Shown: positions 54,868-63,588 of the stretch, in pieces
Layout: every line of letters begins with the position of its first letter
How positions within the stretch are numbered: position 1 is the first letter of the stretch
DNA from: Myxococcales bacterium
GTDB taxonomy: Bacteria > Myxococcota_A > Polyangia > Palsa-1104 > JAEUJZ01
Assembly (NCBI GenBank): GCA_016794505.1
Contig: JAEUJZ010000016.1
Span: forward strand, 62,001-126,000
DNA: 64,000 nt
Reading direction: 5' to 3'
Position numbers and translations under genes: made by a program
Notes under the pieces: model-generated
The model's database searches: none
Told to the model about the DNA's origin: nothing
The model's input: the letters and a program-made list of their open reading frames with translations, nothing else

Positions 54868-55433
54868 TGCCGACGGCTCGCAATCACTTTGAGGTGCTCG
54901 GCTTTCCGCCGACGTACTTCATCGATCGCGCCGAGCTTGAAGCGCGCTATCGCGAGGGGCAGCGACACAGTCATCCCGATCGCTTCAGTCGCGCTCCAGC
55001 GTCCGAGAGGGCCCAGGTGCTGCAACGTGCGACGGATCTCAACGATGCCTATCGTGTGCTGAAGAGCGACGTGCGGCGCGCCGAGTACTTGCTTTCTCTG
55101 CGTGGCATCGATCTGTCGGAAGAAGCCGAGCAGGCGGGTGGAAAAAAACGAGCGCTCGATCCGCTGTTTCTTTCCGATGTGCTGGAGCTTCGCGAAGAGC
55201 TACAGGAAGCGCGCCTGCACAACGACGGTGCGCGCATCGCCAGCATGGGTGCCGATATTCGGGCCCGCATGGCGCAGGAAACGCAGCGCGTAGCGGCGGG
55301 ATTTTCCCGTCTGAGTGCTGCGGCAAAAGACGATGCCGCAGCGCTGGATGCGCTGGCTGATGCTCTGCTGAAGCTGCGTTACTACCAGCGCTTTCTCGAC
55401 GACATGACCGCCCACGAAGAGGCCACGGCCTAG
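54867..55433 (+). CDS. hscB: Co-chaperone HscB (J-domain protein)
   Basis: A 188-residue J-protein that recruits IscU to HscA. The J-domain begins NHFEVLGFPPTYFIDRAELE and includes the HPD triad in RHSHPDRFSRAP. The C-terminal part is the three-helix HscB domain that binds IscU (LSDVLELREELQEAR, AAAKDDAAALDALADALLKL). It starts within the iscA stop codon and ends 34 bases before hscA. Confidence 0.93.
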   Translation: MPTARNHFEVLGFPPTYFIDRAELEARYREGQRHSHPDRFSRAPASERAQVLQRATDLNDAYRVLKSDVRRAEYLLSLRGIDLSEEAEQAGGKKRALDPLFLSDVLELREELQEARLHNDGARIASMGADIRARMAQETQRVAAGFSRLSAAAKDDAAALDALADALLKLRYYQRFLDDMTAHEEATA

Positions 55434-55467
55434 CCGAGCGCCCGCTGCGTAATCCCAAGGAATTCCG

Positions 55468-57510
55468 ATGAGCTTGTTACAGATCGCCGAGCCCGGCGAG
55501 TCGCCGGTCAAAGCGGCCTGCAAAGGACGCGTGGTTGGCATTGATCTTGGCACCACGCACTCGCTGGTTGCGGTCGTGGAGGACGCAAGCCCGCGCTGCT
55601 TGGCCGTCGATGCGCAAGGTGGGCGCTTGCTGCCGTCGATCGTCAGCTATCCGCCAAGCGGGCCACCGCTTGTCGGCGAGCCAGCGCGAGCGCGGGCGGC
55701 CAGCCATCCACACGACACGATCGCATCGGTGAAGCGCATGATGGGGCGCAGCCCCGACGAGATTGCGGCGCAGCAGAGCCACGGACGCTTTCTGCAATAC
55801 CGCTTGGCGCCGAGCGATCCCAAGAGCCCAGGAGTCGTCCGCTTGAGCGTCGCAGAGGCTCGGCGCGCGGTGACTCCTGTCGAGGTCAGCGCCGAGATCC
55901 TGCGCTGGCTGCGCCTTTGCGCCGAAGAACAGCTATCGACAGCGCCGGGTGGTGTGGATGAAGACGACAGCATCCTCGACGGCGTCGTCATCACGGTGCC
56001 TGCCTATTTCGACGATGCGCAGCGCCAGGCCACCAAAGATGCGGGGCGCTTGGCTGGACTGAATGTCCTGCGACTGCTCAACGAGCCGACGGCCGCTGCG
56101 CTGGCCTATGGCCTGGATCAGAAAAAGGAAGGCAAGTTCGCGGTCTATGACCTGGGCGGTGGCACCTTCGACATCTCGATTCTGGATCTGCACGACGGCA
56201 TCTTCACCGTGATGTCGACGGCGGGGGACACGGCGCTGGGCGGCGATGACATGGATCAGGCACTGGCCGATCTGCTCATCGATGGGCGCAGCGACGGAGC
56301 CGCGCTGCGTCTGGCGCTGCAGCAGGATCCGGGACAGTCGCGCGTGCTTTTGGCCATGGCACGCCAGATCAAGCACGAACTTACGGAGAGCGAACAGGCC
56401 ACAGCGACGTTACCGAACGGCGCGCGGGTCGCGGTCACACGAGCCCAATTCGAAGCGGCGATTGCGCCCATCGTGCAGCGTACGGCGGCTTCCTGTCGGC
56501 GAGCGCTGAAAGATGCCGAGCTATCGCCGACGGATCTCGATGGCGTGGTGCTGGTCGGTGGCGCGACGCGGGTGCCGGCTGTGCGGGCCTTTGTCGCGCA
56601 GATCTTCGGCCAGCCGCCGTTGTGCGATCTCGATCCCGATCAGGTGGTGGCGCTGGGGGCGGCGGTGCAAGCCGACATCCTGCAAAACGCGCGCACCGAT
56701 GCCCTGCTCATCGATGTGACGCCGCTGTCGCTGGGGCTTGAGCTGATGGGCGGCATCGTCGAAAAGATCATCCCACGCAACAGCCGCATACCGACCGGCG
56801 CGCGGCAGGTGTTCACGACCTATGCCGATGGGCAGACCGGCTTTGATCTGCACGTCGTGCAGGGCGAGCGCGAGACCGCGCAGGAGTGCCGATCGCTGGC
56901 CCGCTTCAAGCTGACCGGCATTCCACGCATGGCCGCGGGCATGGCGCGCTTGGAAGTCAGCTTTGTGATCGACGAAAACGGCCTGCTCGCGGTCGCGGCG
57001 CGTGAGCTGACATCGGGTCGTGAAGCGCACATTACGGTGAAGCCAAGCTATGGCCTGAGCGACGAGCAGGTGGAAAAGATGCTGCTCGACAGCTTCGAAC
57101 ACGGCGAGTCGGATCTGCGGCAGCGCTTGCTGATCACGCAGCGCGTTGAGGCCGAGCGAATTTTGACGGCGCTGCAGGGAGCGCTAGCGCGCGATGGACA
57201 CCTGCTGAACGAGGCAGAGAGACAGGCCATCGAGACGGCTCAGGCTGCGCTCGTGACGGCGCGCCAAGGCAGCGATCATCGACGCATCGCGGATGCCATC
57301 GCGGCGCTGGATGTGGCCAGCAAGAGCTTCGCACAGCGACGCATGGATCAGAGCCTGAACCAGGCGGTGTCGGGTCGCGCGGTCAGCGAGATCGAAGCGG
57401 CGGTGGAGCATGCACACGACATCGAAGGCGCACACGCTGCGTTGCCGAGCCATGCGCAGCCGATCGACCCCAGCGACGCTCGCATCCGCGACCTAGGAGG
57501 CCAGCGCTAG
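55468..57510 (+). CDS. hscA: Hsp70-type chaperone HscA
   Basis: A 680-residue Hsp70 specialised for cluster transfer from IscU. The ATPase domain has GIDLGTTHSLVAVVED, VITVPAYFDDAQRQATKDAG, NEPTAAALAYGLD and GGGTFDISILD. The peptide-binding domain has DVTPLSLGLELMGGIVEKII. The C-terminal lid is about 60 residues longer than in E. coli HscA and ends in a non-conserved charged tail. It lies between hscB and fdx, the canonical order. Confidence 0.96.
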   Translation: MSLLQIAEPGESPVKAACKGRVVGIDLGTTHSLVAVVEDASPRCLAVDAQGGRLLPSIVSYPPSGPPLVGEPARARAASHPHDTIASVKRMMGRSPDEIAAQQSHGRFLQYRLAPSDPKSPGVVRLSVAEARRAVTPVEVSAEILRWLRLCAEEQLSTAPGGVDEDDSILDGVVITVPAYFDDAQRQATKDAGRLAGLNVLRLLNEPTAAALAYGLDQKKEGKFAVYDLGGGTFDISILDLHDGIFTVMSTAGDTALGGDDMDQALADLLIDGRSDGAALRLALQQDPGQSRVLLAMARQIKHELTESEQATATLPNGARVAVTRAQFEAAIAPIVQRTAASCRRALKDAELSPTDLDGVVLVGGATRVPAVRAFVAQIFGQPPLCDLDPDQVVALGAAVQADILQNARTDALLIDVTPLSLGLELMGGIVEKIIPRNSRIPTGARQVFTTYADGQTGFDLHVVQGERETAQECRSLARFKLTGIPRMAAGMARLEVSFVIDENGLLAVAARELTSGREAHITVKPSYGLSDEQVEKMLLDSFEHGESDLRQRLLITQRVEAERILTALQGALARDGHLLNEAERQAIETAQAALVTARQGSDHRRIADAIAALDVASKSFAQRRMDQSLNQAVSGRAVSEIEAAVEHAHDIEGAHAALPSHAQPIDPSDARIRDLGGQR

Positions 57511-57526
57511 CTGGGGAGGGACAGGC

Positions 57527-57901
57527 ATGCCCACAATTACCTTCGTCAACGACTTCAGCGACGGGCCGGACCAGATCCAGCGCCCGAAGTCCATCGAGGT
57601 TGCAGCTGGCACATCGATTCTGGAAGCGGCGAAAAAGATCCACGCGCAGGTTGGCTATGCCTGCGGTGGCGTCTGTGCCTGCTCGACGTGTCATGTGTAT
57701 GTGAGAAAAGGCCAGCGCTCGCTGAGCCCGCAGAAAGACAAAGAGGAAGACATCCTCGACAAAGCGTTCGATGTGCGCGCTAGCTCGCGCCTCGGCTGTC
57801 AGGCGCGCATCGTTTCGGGCGCCAGCGAAGACATCGAGGTCGAGATCACGCGCGAGAGTCGCAAAGCCTATTTCGACGAGCATCCCGACGAGAGGCACTG
57901 A
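57527..57901 (+). CDS. fdx: [2Fe-2S] ferredoxin of the isc operon
   Basis: A 124-residue adrenodoxin-type ferredoxin that supplies electrons to the Isc machinery. The cluster Cys are in ACGGVCACSTCHVYV (three) and SRLGCQARIV (fourth), with the expected spacing for Fdx/adrenodoxin. EVEITRESRKAYFDEHP ends the protein. It is the last isc gene; no iscX follows. The spacer 57902-58056 holds a possible promoter for the next gene. Confidence 0.95.
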   Translation: MPTITFVNDFSDGPDQIQRPKSIEVAAGTSILEAAKKIHAQVGYACGGVCACSTCHVYVRKGQRSLSPQKDKEEDILDKAFDVRASSRLGCQARIVSGASEDIEVEITRESRKAYFDEHPDERH

Positions 57902-58018
57902 GTCAGGGCTCGACTTCGGCAGAGCCGGTGCGGCACGCCTGAGCGCGGCGGGGTCGAGGTGACGGCTGCTGGGTTGGTCTGCTGGCGGTTGGCGGTTTTG
58001 GCGGCGCGCACTGGACTG

Positions 58019-58048
58019 TTGCTTCACGACACAGCCTCAAAGTAGAGT
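58019..58048 (+). promoter_or_regulatory. Possible promoter of the FKBP lipoprotein gene
   Basis: TTGCTT (58019-58024) and TAGAGT (58043-58048) are 18 bases apart and end 8 bases before the ATG at 58057. That short distance would give an almost leaderless mRNA, so the call is weak. Confidence 0.3.
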
Positions 58049-58056
58049 CCCGGTCC

Positions 58057-59022
58057 ATGCGCACACTGTCCTGCTCTTCGTCCCTTGCCACATCATCGGT
58101 CCTGTGCCTGCCGGTCTTGGTGCTATCCCTGGCTGGCTGCCCCTCGGAAAAAGTGAGTCCTCCCGTGAACAACAACTCGTCGAACTCGCAAGCCAGTACA
58201 CAGGCTGCCACGCCGGCTGCCACGCAGGCGGCAAGCCCCGCGGCGGATGCGCCAGACCCCAATGACCTTCCCGCACCGTCGGATGTGGCGGCGGCTCCGG
58301 CCGATGCGGAAGCGCGGCCCTCGGGGCTGAAGAGCAAAGTGCTGCAGAAGGGCACCGGCACCGAGCACCCAGCGGCCGAAGACACGGTCAAGGTCCACTA
58401 CACCGGCTGGATGACGAACGGCAAGATGTTCGACAGCAGCGTCAAGCGCGGCATGCCGGCAGAGTTTCCGCTAAATGGCGTGATCGCCGGCTGGACCGAA
58501 GGCGTACAGCTCATGGTCGTCGGTGAGAAGCGTCGCTTCTGGATCCCCGGCAACATGGCGTATGGCGATGTGGCGCGCCGTCCTGGCATGCCGTTTGGCA
58601 CGCTGGTCTTTGATGTCGAGCTGCTCGGCATCAAGAGCGCGCCGAAGCCGATTCCGGCTCCCAGCGACGTGGCGGCAGCCCCGAAAGAGGCGAAGAAGAC
58701 GGCCTCGGGCCTCGCGTACAAAGTGCTGCAGAAGGGCACGGGCAGCAAGCACCCGGCGGCGACCAGCCAAGTCTCGGTGCATTACACCGGCTGGACGACC
58801 GACGGGAAGATGTTTGACAGCTCGGTGATGCGCGGCGAGCCGACGAGCTTCCCGCTGGATCACGTCATCAAGGGCTGGACGGAAGGCGTGCAGCTCATGG
58901 TCGAGGGGGAAAAGACGCGCTTCTGGATCCCCGCGAACCTGGCGTACGGCGAAAACCCACGCCCCGGAGCCCCGCGCGGCATGCTGGTGTTCGACGTCGA
59001 GCTGCTGAAGATCATGAACTAG
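58057..59022 (+). CDS. Lipoprotein with two tandem FKBP-type peptidyl-prolyl isomerase domains
   Basis: A 321-residue lipoprotein. The signal peptide ends in a lipobox (LSLAGC, Cys28) and is followed by an Ala/Pro/Ser/Gln linker of ~50 residues. Two FKBP domains (about 85-190 and 215-321) share VHYTGW, GKMFDSSV, EGVQLMV and RFWIP. The linker before each domain, APSDVAAAP, is also duplicated, so the duplication included it. Active-site residues Tyr, Phe, Asp, Trp and Ile/Val are present in both. It probably folds outer-membrane or periplasmic proteins. Confidence 0.9.
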   Translation: MRTLSCSSSLATSSVLCLPVLVLSLAGCPSEKVSPPVNNNSSNSQASTQAATPAATQAASPAADAPDPNDLPAPSDVAAAPADAEARPSGLKSKVLQKGTGTEHPAAEDTVKVHYTGWMTNGKMFDSSVKRGMPAEFPLNGVIAGWTEGVQLMVVGEKRRFWIPGNMAYGDVARRPGMPFGTLVFDVELLGIKSAPKPIPAPSDVAAAPKEAKKTASGLAYKVLQKGTGSKHPAATSQVSVHYTGWTTDGKMFDSSVMRGEPTSFPLDHVIKGWTEGVQLMVEGEKTRFWIPANLAYGENPRPGAPRGMLVFDVELLKIMN

Positions 59023-59127
59023 CGCGGCGGCCGGCCGGGCTTGGCGGGCGGCGCGTGGCTGGGCCGAATGCAGGCTCTCGCCAATCGGGATTGACTTCCA
59101 GGGCTTGGCCGCAGTACTTGCAGGCCC

Positions 59128-60354
59128 ATGCACTCGCTGTCTGACTCGCGCACCAAGCGCTTGCTTGATCTGGTTGTGTTGCTGCTCGACGCGCGACGGC
59201 CCATTTCACTGTCCGAGCTGCGCGAGCAGTTCAGCGAATACCGCACGACCAAGCCCGAAGCGGGGGCCCGCGCGTTCGAGCGCGACAAGGCCACGCTGCT
59301 TGAGATGGGCGTACCGCTGCGCTTCGTGACGCCCGAAGACGACGCCGAGGCTCCGTTGGAGGGCGGCTATCTGATCGATCGTCAGCGCTATCGCTTGCCC
59401 GAGATCAACCTGACCGCAGATGAAGTGGCAGTGTTGGTGACGACGGCGGCGGCGGCGCGCAGTCAGAATGAGTTTCCCTATCGCCACGCTGCCGAGATGG
59501 CGATGCGCAAGCTGATGTTCGATCTATCGGGCTTGTCGAGTAAGCCGCGGCGGCGGGTGAGGCAGGTGGCGCCACAAGCGCCCTCGGGGAACGAAGTCGT
59601 GCTGCACCTGCCGACGGTGTATCGCACAGGTGCCTTGAGCGAGCATCTAGAGCAGATCCAAGACGCGGTCCACCTGCGCAAGCGCGTGACCTTTGAGTAC
59701 GACGCGCAGCGTCCGGGCTCGCATGCTCCGGTGCCGTTTGCGGCGGGGGCGAGCCCACCCGCAGCGAGCAGCAGCGGCGATGGACTGCCCGGTGACAGCG
59801 ACGGTGAGCTGACCGCAGCGACCGCAGGAGAGCCACGCACGGTCGATCCGTATGGCTTGGTCTATCGCCAAGGGGCGTGGCTGCTCGTCGGGTTCTGTCA
59901 TCGCGCGCAGGCCATTCGGCGCTTTCGCGTCGACCGCATCCTGAAGCTCTCGGTGGCACCCAAGCCCCGCACGCCGGACTTTGAAGTGCCCAAGGACTTT
60001 TCGCTGCATGAGCAAGGCGCGATCTCGCCCTGGCGATTCGAACGCGAGCCGCCGCTTGCGGCGACGCTTTGGGTCAGCGAAGACACGCCCTGGGTGGTGG
60101 ATGAAGACTTCGGGCCGGCGCAGCGCAAAAAAGGCGAGCATCACGGCAAGGCCGGTACCGTCGTCGAGTTTGACTGTCGCAACCCGGACTACGTCGTAAG
60201 TCGTGTGCTGTCGGCAGCGGGCAGCTTGTGTCTTTTGTCCCCACCGGTATTGCGGCAGCGCATCAGCGAGGCTGCGGCGACCCTTGCTCGGCGCAATGCC
60301 GAGCACAGCTCGTCGGCGAGCGCCGCTGCGACGTTGACTTCGGTGTCGGCTTAG
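59128..60354 (+). CDS. WYL-domain transcriptional regulator (first of a pair)
   Basis: A 408-residue regulator. The N-terminal winged helix (RLLDLVVLLLDARRPISLSEL to the following YR.T....GARAFERDKATL) is like PafB/C. The WYL domain includes KRVTFEYDAQRPG, RTVDPYGLVYRQGAWLLVG and FRVDRILKL. A Pro/Ala/Ser/Gly-rich insert of about 45 residues breaks the WYL domain after the first strand. A C-terminal WCX extension follows. WYL domains bind nucleic acid or nucleotide ligands. The next gene, a second WYL protein, starts 8 bases downstream. Confidence 0.88.
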   Translation: MHSLSDSRTKRLLDLVVLLLDARRPISLSELREQFSEYRTTKPEAGARAFERDKATLLEMGVPLRFVTPEDDAEAPLEGGYLIDRQRYRLPEINLTADEVAVLVTTAAAARSQNEFPYRHAAEMAMRKLMFDLSGLSSKPRRRVRQVAPQAPSGNEVVLHLPTVYRTGALSEHLEQIQDAVHLRKRVTFEYDAQRPGSHAPVPFAAGASPPAASSSGDGLPGDSDGELTAATAGEPRTVDPYGLVYRQGAWLLVGFCHRAQAIRRFRVDRILKLSVAPKPRTPDFEVPKDFSLHEQGAISPWRFEREPPLAATLWVSEDTPWVVDEDFGPAQRKKGEHHGKAGTVVEFDCRNPDYVVSRVLSAAGSLCLLSPPVLRQRISEAAATLARRNAEHSSSASAAATLTSVSA

Positions 60355-60362
60355 GAATCGCC

Positions 60363-61364
60363 ATGGAAAACAACGGTCGTCTGCGTCGCTTGCTGTATCT
60401 GGTCCCGGCGGTTCTCGCGCGGCAGGGCATTCCACTTTCCGAGCTCGCGCGCGAGCTGGACATCGACGAGGCCACGCTGCGCGAAGACATCGATCTTCTG
60501 TCGATGGTGGGCCCGCCGGCTGGTGGCCCTGATGAGTTCCTGCTGATCTCGATCGACGATGAAGATGGCTGTGTATACGCCGACTTGCCGCAGGGGCTGA
60601 CGCGGCCGTTGCGCTTGACGGCCGCCGAGGCATTTTCGCTGAGCTTGGGCCTGCGTGCGCTGTCGGGTTCGGGACTGCGCCCGTACGAAGATGCGGTGGC
60701 GCGGCTTCTGGCCAAGATTCGCGCGGCCCTCGGGGAAGCCTCGCCCGAGCTTCTGAAGCTTGAGCGCGAGTCGGTGATCGAGACCGAAGATCACCACCGC
60801 TTGGCCATCCTGAGTGATCTGCATCAGGCCGTCACGGCGCGACGGGCTCTGCAGATGGTCTATCACTCGGCATCGCGCGGGGCGACTGAGCTGCGAGGGG
60901 TCGACCCGTATGCGCTCTTGAATCATCGCGGGGTCTGGTATCTGGTCGGTCGCTGCCATCGCCACAATGAGCCGCGCCTGTTTAAGGTCGAGCGCATTGC
61001 CAAGGTGACGCCGATCGCCGACGAGAACGCGTCCCCCTTCGTCGTGCAGCCTGGCTTTGACGTCGAAAAGTTCCGCCGTGACCACCTGTTTGTCCCGGAA
61101 TCGGCGCATCCGCGCATTCACCTGCGCTTTGATTCCTCGCTGGCCTATGACGTACGGACGCGCTTTGATCCGGCGCGCGTGACCGCGCATCGCAGTGGCG
61201 GCTTTGAAGTGGTGATCGAAAATCCGCTGTCGGACTGGCTGGTGAACTGGGTGCTCAGCTTTGGCGCGGGCGTGGAAGTGCTGGAACCGACGGAGCTACG
61301 GCGAGCCGTGTCTGAACGGGCCCGCCAGATCGAGCTTTTGCACGGCGATCGTCCCGCGGCCTAG
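60363..61364 (+). CDS. WYL-domain transcriptional regulator (second of a pair)
   Basis: A 333-residue regulator. Start at ATG 60363, which gives a complete N-terminal HTH (RLRRLLYLVPAVLARQGIPL). The WYL domain has RRALQMVYHSASRG, RGVDPYALLNHRGVWYLVG and FKVERIAKVTPI; the C-terminal WCX part follows. It resembles PafC, and its neighbour PafB, which in other bacteria work as a heterodimer to induce DNA-damage genes independently of LexA. Here the arrangement is similar, but no proteasome gene is seen nearby. Confidence 0.88.
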   Translation: MENNGRLRRLLYLVPAVLARQGIPLSELARELDIDEATLREDIDLLSMVGPPAGGPDEFLLISIDDEDGCVYADLPQGLTRPLRLTAAEAFSLSLGLRALSGSGLRPYEDAVARLLAKIRAALGEASPELLKLERESVIETEDHHRLAILSDLHQAVTARRALQMVYHSASRGATELRGVDPYALLNHRGVWYLVGRCHRHNEPRLFKVERIAKVTPIADENASPFVVQPGFDVEKFRRDHLFVPESAHPRIHLRFDSSLAYDVRTRFDPARVTAHRSGGFEVVIENPLSDWLVNWVLSFGAGVEVLEPTELRRAVSERARQIELLHGDRPAA

Positions 61365-61457
61365 CGGGCGCAGCCACGGCCGGCGCCGCGGGCAGACGGG
61401 GGCTCTTGGTGGGGGCTAGCTTGCTAGGATGGACTGCGAGCCACGACGGAGGTCCGC

Positions 61458-62393
61458 ATGTCCTGCCTGCTGCGTCTGCACATTACCGGCGTCGGTGACG
61501 CATTCACTGAGCGCTATCACAACGCCAGCTTTTGCATCGAAGAGCCTCAGTCGGGCCTGCGCCTGCAGGTTGACTGCCCGCCGGCTTTCCCGCGTGTGCT
61601 TGCGGACTATCGGCGGCACCGTGCCCAGCAAGACCAGGTCGGGGCGAATCTGGGGATCGACACCATCGATCACCTGCTGATCACCCACTTGCACGGCGAT
61701 CACTGCGGCGGTACCGAGGCGTACTTGTACATGCGGCGCTTCCTGCTCGGTCGCAAGCCGACATTGCTTGGAGCGCCGCAGGTGCTGGATGCGCTGTGGC
61801 CCACTCGCCTTTCCGGCGGGATGGAACGTCTGCTTTTAAGCGCGCCAAGCTGGGACGCGGCGGGTCTTTCGCAACGCACCGCGGCGCGGGCTTCCGCACA
61901 GGGCGACGTCTCGTCGGATTCAGGTGAGGGCGAGGCGCAGGACGCGCTGCAGGATCAGGCCGCGCTGCAGGATCAGGCCGCGCTGCAGGATCCCGGCGGG
62001 CCGCTGGTCAGCCTCGGTCTGCTTGACTATTGCGAGCGTACCGATCTGCACCGCGGAGTCACCCAGCTTGGCCCCCTGCGCATCGAGCGTCGCTTCACGC
62101 GTCACCATATTCCGACGACGGCGATTCGCGTGTCGCTGGCCGGTCGCAAGCGACCGCTTTTTGGGTACAGCGCCGACACGGCGTTTGATCCCGACCTGAT
62201 CGACTGGTTGGCCGAGGCTGACTGGGTGATCCACGAGACGAACTATGGAACGCACACGCCGCTTTCCAGTCTGCTGCTTCTGCCCGCCGGGCTAAAAGCC
62301 CGCATGCGCCTGATCCACTACCCCGATGCACTGGAGCCAGAAGAAAGTCCGATTACGTGTTTACGTGAGGGGGACGTGGTCGAGCTTTTCTAG
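61458..62393 (+). CDS. Metallo-beta-lactamase-fold hydrolase (RNase Z-like)
   Basis: A 311-residue MBL-fold enzyme. The metal-binding LLITHLHGDHCGGTEAY is the HxHxDH motif. Further ligands are probably His in RHHIPTTAIRV, Asp in GYSADTAFDPDL and His in DWVIHETNYG, an order found in RNase Z and related phosphodiesterases. A charged, Gln/Ala/Asp-rich insert with repeated ALQDQA units occupies about residues 155-175. Substrate unknown. The start is taken as ATG 61458, after the GAGG element. Confidence 0.8.
   Translation: MSCLLRLHITGVGDAFTERYHNASFCIEEPQSGLRLQVDCPPAFPRVLADYRRHRAQQDQVGANLGIDTIDHLLITHLHGDHCGGTEAYLYMRRFLLGRKPTLLGAPQVLDALWPTRLSGGMERLLLSAPSWDAAGLSQRTAARASAQGDVSSDSGEGEAQDALQDQAALQDQAALQDPGGPLVSLGLLDYCERTDLHRGVTQLGPLRIERRFTRHHIPTTAIRVSLAGRKRPLFGYSADTAFDPDLIDWLAEADWVIHETNYGTHTPLSSLLLLPAGLKARMRLIHYPDALEPEESPITCLREGDVVELF
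61944..61992. repeat. 18-bp in-frame tandem repeat inside the MBL-fold gene
   Basis: GCGCTGCAGGATCAGGCC occurs twice exactly and a third time for 13 bases. It encodes the ALQDQA insert. It is in frame and probably arose by slippage. Confidence 0.85.
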
Positions 62394-62431
62394 CGCGCTC
62401 GCCTGAGTCTCTGATTTGAAATTTTTTTGTA

Positions 62432-62461
62432 TCGGCAAGCACCTGAAACTCTGCCTATAAT
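62432..62461 (+). promoter_or_regulatory. Promoter of the phosphatase-like gene
   Basis: A perfect -10 TATAAT (62456-62461) has a -35-like TCGGCA at 62432-62437 with an 18-base spacer. The ATG at 62487 is 26 bases after the -10. Confidence 0.55.
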
Positions 62462-62486
62462 CCTGCCAGTCACCTCTACCCGAGCC

Positions 62487-63440
62487 ATGCGAACTCGAAC
62501 CCTTGGCCCTGTATTGAGCGTCGGCCTGCTCCTTGTTGGGAGCGGTGCGCTTGCTGAACCCTATCGCGGTAAAGAGCCTGCGCAGTCTGCGCCTTCCGAG
62601 GAACAGCTACCCAGGCTGCGGCCCGTGCTGCGCGGTGTGCTGTACCGCTCGGGGACACCCAGCGAGGAAGCGCTGAACTATCTGTGCGAGTCCGGCTGGA
62701 AGCGCGTCTATTCCCTGTACGGGGAGTTCACGACGCAGCTTGGCCCGCGCAACGTCAACATGCTGCGGCACGGGCGCGACCAAAGGCAGTGTACGGCCCC
62801 CGCCGGTCCCCGGCAGATCGAGTGGCGTCCTGCTCCGTCGAGCCGCATGCGCAACCTGCCGACGATCTTTCAAGACGTCATCGACAGCATTCGCAACCCG
62901 GCAAAGGGACCGGTGCTGGTTCACTGCTGGAACGGTCTGCACTATGCCGGCATGGTCTCGGCGCTGGCGCTGCGGCAGTTCTGTGGTCTGTCGCCGCAGC
63001 AGGCCGAAGCGTACTGGCGCGCGAATGCCAACCGCGGCGCCAACTATCCGCTGATCATTGCCAACCTATACAGTTTCAAGCCGCTGCCGGGCATGACGCT
63101 GACTCCAGAAGAGCAGCAGGCGTACTGTCCGAATCTCAGCAAGAGCTATCTGGTTACGCCCGAGGCCTTTGCTCCGATCGATGGGCGCTCTGCGACGGTG
63201 GCCAGCAATGTCCCCGTGCCCGCACTGGTGCCGCTGCGGACCTCGCCTTCGGCGTATGGAACCGCCGACGGAGATCCGCGCGGCTATCTGCCGGGTCCGA
63301 TGGGCCAGCCGGGGGCAGATCCAGCGGTCGGGGATGTCTCGGCCCGCGTGCCGGCTACCACGCCGATGGCTTCACCCAGGCAGAGTTCGTCGCCGGCCTC
63401 GCGCGAGGCCACCCGGCCCTCGGCTCCGGCCAAGGGCTAG
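62487..63440 (+). CDS. Secreted dual-specificity-phosphatase-like protein with altered P-loop
   Basis: A 317-residue exported protein with a signal peptide (TLGPVLSVGLLLVGSGALAEP). The domain (about residues 40-200) resembles tyrosine/dual-specificity phosphatases: LRGVLYRSGTPSEEALNYL, KRVYSLYGEF and the loop VLVHCWNGLHYAGMVSALAL. Cys147 is present, but the essential Arg of HCx5R is Tyr153 (tat). The C-terminal ~110 residues are Pro/Ala/Ser-rich and unstructured. It may bind phospho-ligands without cleaving, or belong to a divergent family with another chemistry. Start at 62487, consistent with the promoter. Confidence 0.65.
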   Translation: MRTRTLGPVLSVGLLLVGSGALAEPYRGKEPAQSAPSEEQLPRLRPVLRGVLYRSGTPSEEALNYLCESGWKRVYSLYGEFTTQLGPRNVNMLRHGRDQRQCTAPAGPRQIEWRPAPSSRMRNLPTIFQDVIDSIRNPAKGPVLVHCWNGLHYAGMVSALALRQFCGLSPQQAEAYWRANANRGANYPLIIANLYSFKPLPGMTLTPEEQQAYCPNLSKSYLVTPEAFAPIDGRSATVASNVPVPALVPLRTSPSAYGTADGDPRGYLPGPMGQPGADPAVGDVSARVPATTPMASPRQSSSPASREATRPSAPAKG

Positions 63441-63588
63441 GTCCGCGTCCCCTACATTCGTGACCCCATCTCGATGCCTATCCAGCTTCGTCTGCGTCGT
63501 TGTCCATCGGTCCCATACCAACCGGCATGCTGCCTCGTCGCGTCTAGCAGCCAAGGCCGTCTAGGCAGGGGCCCTGGGTCACAAACGT

